Shown here: piece by piece, positions 1 to 6,602 of the stretch
Layout: every line of letters begins with the position of its first letter
How positions within the stretch are numbered: position 1 is the stretch's first letter
Assembly (NCBI GenBank): GCA_003509895.1
Contig: DOMJ01000047.1
Location: 1-19,996, forward strand
From: Candidatus Uhrbacteria bacterium
Lineage (GTDB): Bacteria; Patescibacteriota; Patescibacteriia; UBA9934; UBA11717
DNA: 19,996 bases
Direction of reading: 5' to 3'
Made by a program: the position numbers and the translations under genes
The notes under the pieces: model-generated
Database searches by the model: none
The model's input: the letters and a program-made list of their open reading frames with translations, nothing else
Told to the model about the DNA's origin: nothing

Positions 1-443
1 GTATCCTCCGGTGTCCATTACGAGTACGCCGTAAAGACTCCGGCATAAACGTAGCCCTCTTGTAGAGAGAAGCCGTGTAGCCAACGTAAGATTTGGAACA
101 AATCGCCAACGTTGGCACACCCCTGCAGCGACGCGAAGAGTTGACGAGAGTCTTACTGCAGGGAGTACGGACACAGGGTTTTTGCTTCCTTTTTGACGAA
201 ACAAAAAGGAAAGAAAGAAAACGCACATGTTTTCGGGGACGAAGACTAAAGATCAGGATTTCTTCACGGATCGTTATTGCGAGAAGTTACACGACGACGT
301 GTCCCTCGAAGTACACAGTACGAAGTGGGAAGCAACCTTATCGATTGAGTGAATATTTGTTTGTTCCTTCGTCGAGGATACAAAATATCTGCTTTGTCAA
401 TAATCCAGAAAGAGAGACCCCAGAACTAAAAGTGTCGGTAACC
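1..443. other. Non-coding stretch with strong inverted repeats; no supported gene
   Basis: No open frame here looks like a real protein. The long plus-strand frame from 93 runs straight through hairpins and the terminator and has no recognisable composition or motif. The left edge has a short open frame ending in TAA at 46-48 that could be the tail of a neighbouring gene, but 15 codons cannot be identified. The segment from about 75 to 211 is rich in perfect stems (separate entry). From 212 to 443 I see no promoter with good spacing and no conserved RNA signature. Confidence 0.5.
75..211. other. Cluster of three strong stem-loops, possible structured RNA
   Basis: Three consecutive inverted repeats are visible. 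The first pairs 75-78 and 80-87 with 109-120 (12 pairs, one bulged A at 79) and encloses a second stem, 90-95 with 99-104, closed by a GAA loop. The second pairs 121-128 with 156-163 (8 pairs) and abuts the first directly. The third pairs 186-195 with 202-211 (10 pairs). This density is far above that of the rest of the intergenic DNA and suggests an RNA that begins left of the window, strand unknown. No tRNA-like T loop or CCA end is present, so I do not call it tmRNA. Confidence 0.35.
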
Positions 444-469
444 AAAACACCGCCCGAAGGCGGTGTTTT
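444..469 (-). terminator. Intrinsic terminator, perfect 11-bp stem
   Basis: Bases 444-454 pair perfectly with 459-469 around a four-base loop, and the stem is A/T-rich at its outer ends. It lies 8 bases past the stop codon of the exported cupredoxin-like gene. The A/T ends would act as a U-tract in either direction, so it may also stop transcription arriving from the left. Confidence 0.8.
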
Positions 470-476
470 ACGATTC

Positions 477-1265
477 CTATTGAACAAAGACGGCACCTGT
501 AAGCTGAGAATTATAGCTGTCAAAGAAGGTGTACGTCTTTACGGTATCAAACTGCTGTACGTATGATTGCCCTGGCTGCATGGTTCCGGTTCCCCATCCA
601 AGATCATCGCCTGTGACCGTATGTGCTTCTGTTCCGTTGTTGGTAAAGCGCACGGTGCGACCAGCCTCAATCGTTATACTGTTTGGTGCGTAGCTTGTAT
701 CTGTAACGGATACGTCCACGGGAAGATGAAGTCCTTTGTCTACGTTGATCGATGTTGCTGCGGCTGCTGCAGATGTTCGATTAAAATCCGTTGCGGTCGT
801 AATAGGATCTCCAATCTGATAGTTGGTAAAGAATCCATCTGGAATGTCATCAATCTGTGTGTTCCAGGTTGGTCCGTAAAGCGCTACGGCAACAGCTTCA
901 CTAGTAATCCATCGGAGTGTCCCGTTTACAGAAGGCGCATATGTTTTTGGATCCGTATTGATCTTGATCATGCGTCCGCCCGGTTTGTATGTAACGTTTC
1001 CACCGATCTGAATGTTTGCAAGTTGTGCATCCGTGATCCACACAACGTCGCTAAAGTCATTGCCAAACCAAGTTTTATACGTCGCAAAGTTTGGAAACAC
1101 GTAGCGGAAACCGTCATTACCGTAATAATAAACAGCGGTGTAGGTTTCTCCGCGGATCAAGTCTCCGGGTTGGAGGGATACTTCGGCGTTTGCACGGGGT
1201 TGTCCGGAAAGGAGAAGGGCACCAATCACGCCCAAGATCGATAACGTCGCAAGGACTTTTTTCAT
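477..1265 (-). CDS. Exported protein with Patescibacteria-type surface repeat and cupredoxin-like C-terminal domain
   Basis: This 262-residue protein starts with a clear signal peptide (KK, then a hydrophobic stretch to about residue 21, and an AxA-type cleavage site ending at ANA, residues 25-27). Residues 30-155 hold two related segments with the pattern GDLIRG...VYYYG.DG.RYVFPN...Y..WF, then IGGNVTYKPG. I know this repeat from exported Patescibacteria proteins; its function is unknown. The C-terminal 80 residues match the plastocyanin/cupredoxin fold: APNSITIEAG, VRFTNNGTEAHTV and a closing beta-hairpin. The first copper-ligand histidine (AHTV) is present. The usual Cys-His-Met loop is replaced by FFDSYNSQLTG, so classical copper binding is unlikely. 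It is probably an extracytoplasmic or wall-associated protein. It has its own promoter and terminator, so it appears monocistronic. Confidence is high for export and the domain layout, low for function. Confidence 0.85.
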   Translation of the reverse strand: MKKVLATLSILGVIGALLLSGQPRANAEVSLQPGDLIRGETYTAVYYYGNDGFRYVFPNFATYKTWFGNDFSDVVWITDAQLANIQIGGNVTYKPGGRMIKINTDPKTYAPSVNGTLRWITSEAVAVALYGPTWNTQIDDIPDGFFTNYQIGDPITTATDFNRTSAAAAATSINVDKGLHLPVDVSVTDTSYAPNSITIEAGRTVRFTNNGTEAHTVTGDDLGWGTGTMQPGQSYVQQFDTVKTYTFFDSYNSQLTGAVFVQ

Positions 1266-1298
1266 ATGTGGGTTATGTATAGTTCAATACGTAGAAGG

Positions 1299-1307
1299 AG
1301 TATAGCA
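1299..1307 (-). promoter_or_regulatory. Extended -10 promoter of the cupredoxin-like gene
   Basis: On the minus strand this reads TGC followed by TATACT. It ends 33 bases before the ATG, so this gene should have a leader of about 26 bases, unlike several others in the window. No good -35 and no ribosome binding site are visible. A second, weaker TATACA lies closer to the ATG. Confidence 0.55.
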
Positions 1308-1323
1308 CGTGTTTTTGAAAGAC

Positions 1324-1348
1324 AGAAGAGCCATAGAGGCTCTTTTTT
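1324..1348. terminator. Intrinsic terminator between rpe-like and cupredoxin-like genes
   Basis: Bases 1326-1332 (AAGAGCC) pair with 1338-1344 (GGCTCTT), followed on the plus strand by a T-run. On the minus strand the stem is followed by a T-rich but broken tract. It lies 17 bases past the stop of the rpe-like gene and upstream of the next promoter, which fits an end for the rpiB-rpe transcript. Confidence 0.65.
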
Positions 1349-1364
1349 GCCGGTTTTCCACAGG

Positions 1365-2006
1365 TTATGGTCGCGCCAGGTGCTGTAACTCCCGTAGAGC
1401 GTTGAGGGGATCGGCTTGTTGAAAGATCCCGCTGTTGACAGAGAGATAGGTGGCACCTGCAGCCACGATGTCCGGAATTGTTTCTGCATTTACGCCAATG
1501 TCTACATTGATCAGTAGGTGTGGGTAGTCTTGTGCCAGCTCTTTGATTTTTTCTAGCATGGCAGGATTAAATGTGCGACCCGAGTATCCCGGTTCATCAC
1601 CACGAATCAGCACCATATCAACCTCATTCAACAAATGCTCTACGTCACTTACGCGTGTTTTTGGGAGTAGGGCAATACCAACCTCCAATTTAAGCTGTTT
1701 GATTTGTTGTAACAGGATTCGCATGTCCGTGTCGAGCTCTGCGTGCACAATGGCGCGAATGGTTTGTGGCAATGTTGTCCAGGATTCAATAAAGGGAAGT
1801 GGGTCGTTTACCATCAGATCAAGTTCATATTGTATGGACGTGTTTACGTCGCGAATGGAGTTGGCATCTCTAAAACTGGAGGTAGGAACAAACGTCCCAT
1901 CCATAATATCTACACTTACGGTGTCCACGTCTTCCGGAAGCAGATGGAGATGCTCCTTAAACGCTTGCGCCGTGTCTACAAGGATTGCGGGGAGAATCGT
2001 GGCCAT
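1365..2006 (-). CDS. rpe: Ribulose-phosphate 3-epimerase family protein (divergent active site)
   Basis: The 213-residue protein is a TIM barrel of the Rpe family, which interconverts ribulose 5-phosphate and xylulose 5-phosphate in the cytoplasmic pentose phosphate pathway. Visible family marks are ILPAIL near the start, VDIMDGTFVP (31-40), ELDLMV (61-66), VHAEL (87-91), GDEPGYSGRTF (136-146), VDIGV (168-172) and a phosphate-loop-like NSGIF (191-195). Both catalytic aspartates are kept (D33, D169). Of the four usual metal ligands, the two histidines are replaced: HxD reads S31-V-D33, and DVHLM reads ELDLM (D63). The usual PSIL serine is Ala. It lies 22 bases behind rpiB with no ribosome binding site, so the two are probably co-transcribed. 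The fold is sure; the exact reaction is less so, and another sugar phosphate is possible. Confidence 0.8.
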   Translation of the reverse strand: MATILPAILVDTAQAFKEHLHLLPEDVDTVSVDIMDGTFVPTSSFRDANSIRDVNTSIQYELDLMVNDPLPFIESWTTLPQTIRAIVHAELDTDMRILLQQIKQLKLEVGIALLPKTRVSDVEHLLNEVDMVLIRGDEPGYSGRTFNPAMLEKIKELAQDYPHLLINVDIGVNAETIPDIVAAGATYLSVNSGIFQQADPLNALRELQHLARP

Positions 2007-2028
2007 AGATCAGCGAATGACTTCCATA

Positions 2029-2484
2029 CTAATTGTCTTTTTCAATATCTTCGATCTTATTGAGACGACGGACTCGTCGATCGGCTCCTTCAAACGCGGT
2101 AGACAAAAAGGCGCCGACGATGATTTTTGCTTCGTTTATCTTCATGTCCGTAAGTCTGGCGGGTAAACAGAGAATATTAATGTTATCTTCCGTTCGTGCA
2201 GAGCGGACCGCCTCCACGGAGAATCCAATCCCTGCACGGATCCCATCTGTTTTATTGGCGACGATACATACGCCCTCGGCATTGCCACAGAGCAAAATGC
2301 CACATGATTCCACATCGTGCGCCACGGCTTCTGCTACCGCATGTCCAAAGTCTGGGTAGTCGTCTTTTGGATCAAACTCCGTGTTGCCAAGATCCTTCAC
2401 GGGATACTCCAATTCTAAGAGCCACGCCTCCAACTGTTCCTTCAGGTCAAAGCCTGCATGATCTCCGCCAAGGTAAATGGTCAT
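2029..2484 (-). CDS. rpiB: RpiB/LacA/LacB family sugar-phosphate isomerase
   Basis: This 151-residue protein has the length and layout of RpiB, which interconverts ribose 5-phosphate and ribulose 5-phosphate. It shows GGDHAGFDLK at 6-15, the catalytic-cysteine segment ILLCG (63-67, C66 as in E. coli) and VANKTDGIRAG (75-85). The usual CGTGIG is CGNAEG. The segment that normally reads RxHNDANVL reads RTEDNINIL here, so the ring-opening histidine (His99 in E. coli) is Glu99. The neighbouring epimerase-like gene points to the non-oxidative pentose phosphate pathway. The start is fixed by an extended -10 promoter ending 8 bases before the ATG, so the mRNA should be nearly leaderless. The family call is firm; substrate specificity is uncertain. 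Confidence 0.85.
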   Translation of the reverse strand: MTIYLGGDHAGFDLKEQLEAWLLELEYPVKDLGNTEFDPKDDYPDFGHAVAEAVAHDVESCGILLCGNAEGVCIVANKTDGIRAGIGFSVEAVRSARTEDNINILCLPARLTDMKINEAKIIVGAFLSTAFEGADRRVRRLNKIEDIEKDN

Positions 2485-2492
2485 ATAAAAGG

Positions 2493-2501
2493 AGTATAGC
2501 A
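2493..2501 (-). promoter_or_regulatory. Extended -10 promoter of rpiB (leaderless type)
   Basis: The minus strand reads TGC-TATACT with only 8 bases between the hexamer and the rpiB ATG. Transcription usually starts 6-8 bases after the -10, so the transcript should begin at or within 1-2 bases of the start codon. No convincing -35 is seen. Confidence 0.7.
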
Positions 2502-2567
2502 GATTTATTGAGGATAAGAGAGCCGTGGAGGCCCATGGTTACACCAGTAGGACATTGGATGAACCAT

Positions 2568-2576
2568 TGATATAAT
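2568..2576 (+). promoter_or_regulatory. Extended -10 promoter of the ileS-ruvA operon
   Basis: The plus strand reads TGA-TATAAT, a perfect -10 with the TGN extension. The predicted start near 2583 gives a leader of about 44 bases before the ileS ATG. The -35 region is weak. The leader is too short for a T-box. Confidence 0.7.
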
Positions 2577-2606
2577 GTGAGAACTAAGCTAATCTGTGAG
2601 AACTAA
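2576..2606 (+). repeat. Direct repeat of 12 bases in the ileS leader
   Basis: TGTGAGAACTAA occurs at 2576-2587 and again at 2595-2606, a spacing of 19 bases or about two helical turns. The first copy overlaps the last base of the -10 and the second lies wholly in the leader. The arrangement would suit a regulator binding site, but nothing else in the window shows which protein might bind. Confidence 0.6.
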
Positions 2607-2626
2607 TCCGTAATGCCTACAGAGCT

Positions 2627-5452
2627 ATGGCAGAACGCAAAGGGGCAGATGCCCGCGAACAAGACGTACTGGAGTATTGGAAGAAGAACCGTATTTTTGA
2701 ACGTTCCGTAGAAGAACGACCAGAGGAGAATCAATTTATTTTTTACGATGGGCCGCCGTTTGCAACAGGAACGCCGCACTATGGGCACCTTGTTGGCGGG
2801 ACCATGAAAGACGTTGTTCCACGCTATTGGACGATGCGCGGAAAGCGTGTGGAGCGTGTGTGGGGATGGGACTGTCATGGATTGCCAATCGAGAACTTGA
2901 TTGAAAAAGATTTGGACTTGGGATCTCGCGATAAGATTCGGGCATTTGGCATTGATCAATTTAATGAGTCTTGTCGTGCACGCGTGTTGGAATATGTAGA
3001 TGAATGGGAGCGTGTTGTTCCGCGCATGGGACGTTGGGTCGACATGGAACATTGTTACCGCACCATGGACCCACAATTTATGGAGTCCGTGTGGTGGGGG
3101 TTTAAGCAGCTCTGGGAAAAGAACGCGCTGTACGAAGGATACCGACCGATTCATATCTGTCCGCGATGTGCCACCACCCTTTCTTCATCGGAAGCCGGGT
3201 CCAACTACTCCGACATTACAGACACGTCCGTAACCGTTCGATTCAAGGTGAACGGGGAAGCGGATACGTTTATTTTGGCTTGGACCACGACTCCATGGAC
3301 CCTCCCGGGAAACATGTTGTTGGCGGTTGGTGCGTCGGTTCCGTATGTAAAGGTAAAGCAGCGTCACGAGTTCTTGATTTTGGCAAAAGATCGACTCGAG
3401 TCTGTGATGGACGGGGAGTACGAGGTGATTGAGGAGTTGACCGCAGCCGATTTGATTGGAAAAACATACGAGCCGCTCTTTCCGTATTTTGCGGATCGAC
3501 CTGGTGCGTTTAGAGTGGTTGCGGCCGATTTTGTGACGACGGATGAAGGCACGGGTGTTGTACATATTGCGCCAGGGTTTGGAGAAGATGACTTTTACGT
3601 GGGCCAGGCGGAGCAGCTGGATATTATTCGCCACGTGAACATTGATGGAACCTTTACCGCGGAGGTAAAGGATTTCGCGGGGGAGCAGGCAAAACCAAGT
3701 GATCATAAAATTTTAGAGCATTTGGCGGGTCGCGGTCTGGTCTACATGACAAAACCTCTCCGACACAGTTATCCCTTATGCTGGCGTTGCGATACTCCAT
3801 TGCTTAATTACACAACCAATTCTTGGTATGTGCGTGTGGCGGATATTCGCGATCGATTGTTGGCCAATAATAAGCAAACAACGTGGGTGCCAAGTAACAT
3901 GAAGGACGGCCGGTTTGGAAATTGGCTGGAAGGCGCACGTGATTGGGCTGTGAGTCGTCAACGCTATTGGGGAACGCCATTGCCTATTTGGCGTGCTGAG
4001 GATGGTGAGATGCTCGTTATCGGATCTATTAAGGAGTTGGAGACGCTCTCTGGGAAAAAGGTGACCGATCTTCACAAGCATCTTGTTGATGAGATTGTGA
4101 TTGAAAAAGAAGGTAAAACGTTTACACGCATCCCGGAGGTTTTGGATTGCTGGTTTGAGTCCGGTTCCATGCCCTATGCGCGCTTGCATTATCCGTTTGA
4201 AAATCAAGAAAAATTTGAAGCAGGATTGCCGGCAGATTTTATTGCGGAAGGGCAAGATCAAACACGCGCTTGGTTTTATTACCTCATGGTGATGTCTACA
4301 TGGTTGTTTGATAAACCCGCGTTTACAAACGTGATTGTAAACGGCATTGTTGTCGCGGAAGATGGGAAGAAGATGTCTAAACGGTTAAAGAACTATCCGG
4401 ACCCAATGGAAGTCGTTGAGCGGTATGGTGCGGATGCACTGCGGATGTATCTCATGTCTTCTCCTGTGGTGAATGCGGAAAATCTGCGCTTTAAAGAGTC
4501 AGGTGTAAAAGAAGTATCAAATAAATTTGTTGGAACGCTCAATAACGTGTTGAGTTTCTACCAATTGTTTGTGCACGCGATACCAGAGATTGTGCAGCCA
4601 GAAGAATTACATCCGTTGGATCGGTGGATTTTGGCGCAGTTGCAACAAACACGAGTACGCGTGACAAGCTACATGGATGCCTATGAGCTCGCGCCCGCAG
4701 CTCGAGAACTTCAGGATTTTGTTACAGAGTTGTCTCAGTGGTACGTGCGACGAAGTCGAGATCGCTTTAAGGATGAAGCGTCCGATGACTACCGCGTTGC
4801 TTCGCGTGTGTTGTATCGAGTTTTGGAGATGCTCTCTCGCATGATTGCACCTTTTGCGCCATTTCTAGCAGAACACGTGTACCGCTCTATTGCAGATCGA
4901 CCGGAAGAGGACTCGGTGCATTTGGCCTTGTGGCCGATGGATGATGACCTTGATTTTATGGATGAGGAGATCCTTGGAATCATGAAAACCGTGCGAGACC
5001 TTGTAACGCGCGTGTTAGATCAACGGACGGAGGCAAAGATTCCTGTGCGACAAATATTACATTCGGCGGTTGTTCGATCGTCGGAAGCCTTGCCAGAAGC
5101 CTGCTTGGAAATTATTCGAGACGAGGTGAACGTGGAATCTATTACGTGGGAGGAGGGCGAACTTGGTGTGACATTAGACACCGTTCTCACGCCAGAATTA
5201 AAGCAAGCGGGCATTGTGCGAGAATTGCAACGACAAGGAAACTCTTTGCGCAAAGATGCTGGGTTGCAACGTGATGACGTGATCACACTCTATTGGGAAT
5301 CAGATAACAAGGATGTGATTGCGACGTTTGAGACATTTGAGCAAGAGATCGCAACGCGCGTGAATGCAAAAGAGATTGTGCGTGGATTAGCGAACGCAAA
5401 GCAGACAACAGAAGTAAAAATAGGCGAGGGCGTCACCTTGATCGGACTGTAG
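2627..5452 (+). CDS. ileS: Isoleucyl-tRNA synthetase, eukaryote-like (type 2) form
   Basis: This 941-residue enzyme charges tRNA-Ile. The class I signature HYGH is at 51-54 (FYDGPPFATGTPHYGH) and the second ATP-binding motif KMSKR is at 582-586. The CP1 editing domain shows TTTPWTLPGN and GTGVVHIAPGFGEDD, so editing of Val-tRNA should be intact. KMSKRLKNYPDP, GADALRMYLMSSPVV and LRFKESGVKEV are the wording of the eukaryote-like type 2 enzymes, a class known for low mupirocin sensitivity. The protein ends after a short C-terminal region and is smaller than most type 2 enzymes. The start follows a good promoter; no ribosome binding site is obvious. ruvA begins 3 bases after the stop, so the two form an operon. 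Confidence 0.97.
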   Translation: MAERKGADAREQDVLEYWKKNRIFERSVEERPEENQFIFYDGPPFATGTPHYGHLVGGTMKDVVPRYWTMRGKRVERVWGWDCHGLPIENLIEKDLDLGSRDKIRAFGIDQFNESCRARVLEYVDEWERVVPRMGRWVDMEHCYRTMDPQFMESVWWGFKQLWEKNALYEGYRPIHICPRCATTLSSSEAGSNYSDITDTSVTVRFKVNGEADTFILAWTTTPWTLPGNMLLAVGASVPYVKVKQRHEFLILAKDRLESVMDGEYEVIEELTAADLIGKTYEPLFPYFADRPGAFRVVAADFVTTDEGTGVVHIAPGFGEDDFYVGQAEQLDIIRHVNIDGTFTAEVKDFAGEQAKPSDHKILEHLAGRGLVYMTKPLRHSYPLCWRCDTPLLNYTTNSWYVRVADIRDRLLANNKQTTWVPSNMKDGRFGNWLEGARDWAVSRQRYWGTPLPIWRAEDGEMLVIGSIKELETLSGKKVTDLHKHLVDEIVIEKEGKTFTRIPEVLDCWFESGSMPYARLHYPFENQEKFEAGLPADFIAEGQDQTRAWFYYLMVMSTWLFDKPAFTNVIVNGIVVAEDGKKMSKRLKNYPDPMEVVERYGADALRMYLMSSPVVNAENLRFKESGVKEVSNKFVGTLNNVLSFYQLFVHAIPEIVQPEELHPLDRWILAQLQQTRVRVTSYMDAYELAPAARELQDFVTELSQWYVRRSRDRFKDEASDDYRVASRVLYRVLEMLSRMIAPFAPFLAEHVYRSIADRPEEDSVHLALWPMDDDLDFMDEEILGIMKTVRDLVTRVLDQRTEAKIPVRQILHSAVVRSSEALPEACLEIIRDEVNVESITWEEGELGVTLDTVLTPELKQAGIVRELQRQGNSLRKDAGLQRDDVITLYWESDNKDVIATFETFEQEIATRVNAKEIVRGLANAKQTTEVKIGEGVTLIGL

Positions 5453-5455
5453 AAT

Positions 5456-6019
5456 ATGATTATGCGACTGCGTGGAACGGTGTTAGACACGAATCTCGAT
5501 TGGATGCTGATAGACGTCCAAGGTGTTGGGTATGCGGTGGGTGTTTCGCTTGCGTTCTCGGCAAAGTATCAGTTGGGCGACGAGGTCACAATCTGGACAC
5601 ACGAGGTGATTCGCGATGATGCACATCAGCTTTTTGGCTTTGAAAGTCGAGATGCATTGGAGCTGTTTTGGAAGCTGATCGCTGTAAATGGCGTTGGTCC
5701 CAAGGTGGCACAGAAAATTCTCGGTGCCAGTTCTCCCGAGGAAGTGCGTCGCAACGTGATGGAGGGGTCGGTGGATTTTCTCACGCGTACTCCCGGAGTG
5801 GGGAAGAAAACTGCACAAAAGATTGTGCTGGAATTGAAGGGATCTCTCGTGATGGACGAGGATACTTCGGGAACAGTGTTATCCAATCAAGATCTGATTG
5901 AGGCACTGATGAGCCTTGGCTACGCAACGCAAGAAGCGCGCCGTATGGCAGATGGTTTACCGAGTGGGCTTGTTTCTATGGAGGAAAAGCTCAAGGCGGC
6001 TCTTACGACTTCTGTGTAG
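5456..6019 (+). CDS. ruvA: Holliday junction branch migration protein RuvA
   Basis: RuvA binds four-way DNA junctions as a tetramer and loads the RuvB motor. The 187-residue protein starts MIMRLRGTV, the normal RuvA N-terminus, which supports this ATG over the one two codons later. Residues 1-63 form the OB-fold domain with the conserved DVQGVGYAV segment. Two helix-hairpin-helix motifs follow: LIAVNGVGPKVAQKIL (about 73-88) and LTRTPGVGKKTAQKIVLELK (about 109-128). A linker leads to the RuvB-binding C-terminal domain (about 143-187), which contains EALMSLGYATQEA. It is co-transcribed with ileS. No ruvB or ruvC is in the window. Confidence 0.97.
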   Translation: MIMRLRGTVLDTNLDWMLIDVQGVGYAVGVSLAFSAKYQLGDEVTIWTHEVIRDDAHQLFGFESRDALELFWKLIAVNGVGPKVAQKILGASSPEEVRRNVMEGSVDFLTRTPGVGKKTAQKIVLELKGSLVMDEDTSGTVLSNQDLIEALMSLGYATQEARRMADGLPSGLVSMEEKLKAALTTSV

Positions 6020-6204
6020 GTTTTGTTGTGTTTATCGCGTTTATGTGCGCGTCGTTCTCAGTGTCGTTTCTGCATCCTTTCCGTGTAATCTGAGAAATTT
6101 TAGAGGTGAAAAACAGACAAGCGTCTAAAAATCGCCTCAAAACGAAAAGCTGCGGGGAAGGGAGACGACAGACATTATTTTGTATAAGATGGTGATCAAT
6201 ACAT

Positions 6205-6240
6205 AGCCAGCATGCAATTTATGCTGGTTTTTGCTTTTTA
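6205..6240 (+). terminator. Intrinsic terminator of the ileS-ruvA operon
   Basis: Bases 6205-6213 pair with 6221-6229 (9 pairs including one G-T), followed by TTTTTGCTTTTT. It lies about 185 bases past the ruvA stop. A promoter-like TGTATAAGAT at 6181-6190 just ahead of it would yield only a very short RNA. Confidence 0.85.
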
Positions 6241-6308
6241 TACGTGTGGCTAAAATACGTCGATCGCCTGTTTTTCGCCTCAAAAAAAGTTGCTGTTTCG
6301 GATGGTAT

Positions 6309-6337
6309 TTGCAGGTTGGGAGAAGGTTTGTTAAGAT
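6309..6337 (+). promoter_or_regulatory. Promoter for the candidate RNA at 6344
   Basis: A -35 like TTGCAG (6309-6314), a 17-base spacer and an extended -10 TGT-TAAGAT (6329-6337) are correctly spaced. No protein start follows at a sensible distance; the next feature is the foldable segment and terminator ending at 6554. Confidence 0.65.
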
Positions 6338-6343
6338 AGCGGT

Positions 6344-6554
6344 TGAGGAAAAGCGTTCCTAAACTGATAAGAAAAGAGGGGTAGCAAAAAAAATCGCCGT
6401 CGTCCCTCGCTGACCGGTCGTGGTTGTACCACGACTCGTGTCTCGAGCAAACGACGCGTAGGGAAAAAATACCCCAAAATCTCTCAGTGGGTGGAGTGCA
6501 CATCTTCAACTCCGTGAGGGTCGCCCGGCTTGCTGGGCGACCCTCCATTTTTTT
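6344..6554 (+). ncRNA. Candidate structured non-coding RNA, about 210 nt, family unknown
   Basis: The segment lies between a well-spaced promoter and a strong intrinsic terminator and has no plausible reading frame. Visible stems are AGGAA/TTCCT (6346-6350 with 6356-6360), a long-range GGGGTA/TACCCC pairing, CGTCGT with ACGACG, an 8-bp hairpin (6417-6424 with 6428-6435), and nested CTCA/TGAG and GGAGT/ACTCC stems before the terminator. The long-range pairs enclose the 8-bp hairpin, giving a coherent branched fold. It lacks the conserved sequences of tmRNA, SRP RNA and RNase P RNA. 6S RNA is possible by size and layout, but I cannot confirm it. It could instead be an attenuator leader of the femAB gene, though that gene has its own -10 after the terminator. 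Confidence 0.5.
6516..6554 (+). terminator. Strong intrinsic terminator, 11-bp stem and T7 run
   Basis: Bases 6516-6526 pair perfectly with 6535-6545 across an 8-base loop, followed by CA and seven Ts (6548-6554). It closes the candidate RNA and separates it from the femAB-like gene. Confidence 0.88.
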
Positions 6555-6561
6555 CTAAACA

Positions 6562-6570
6562 TGTTATGAT
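6562..6570 (+). promoter_or_regulatory. Extended -10 promoter of the femAB-like gene
   Basis: TGT-TATGAT lies 32 bases before the ATG, giving a leader of about 26 bases. It comes directly after the terminator T-run, so the gene should be transcribed independently of the RNA upstream. No ribosome binding site is seen. Confidence 0.6.
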
Positions 6571-6602
6571 TGAGCCGTTGTGTATTCGCGTGAGCGTATT
6601 GT

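Noticed and set aside
1..185. tmRNA 3' part
   Set aside because: The layout and a CGGACACAGGG segment are suggestive, but no TTCRA T loop, acceptor stem or CCA is present, and possible tag frames do not end in the usual ALAA-like residues.
93..566. Plus-strand open frame of 157 codons
   Set aside because: It runs through three hairpins and an intrinsic terminator and into the antisense of the exported protein, and it has no recognisable domain or start signal.
567..1244. Long plus-strand frame opposite the exported protein
   Set aside because: Its translation is cysteine-rich and without domain character, while the minus strand gives a signal peptide and two known domain types.
2577..2626. 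T-box leader of ileS
   Set aside because: The leader is only about 44 bases and has neither the specifier stem nor the TGGNACCGCG antiterminator sequence.
6181..6240. Separate tiny RNA gene from TGTATAAGAT to the ruvA terminator
   Set aside because: There is no -35, and the product would be little more than the terminator hairpin.
6219..6548. Minus-strand frame of 109 codons across the candidate RNA
   Set aside because: No start signal is apparent; it crosses two terminators and has no domain features.
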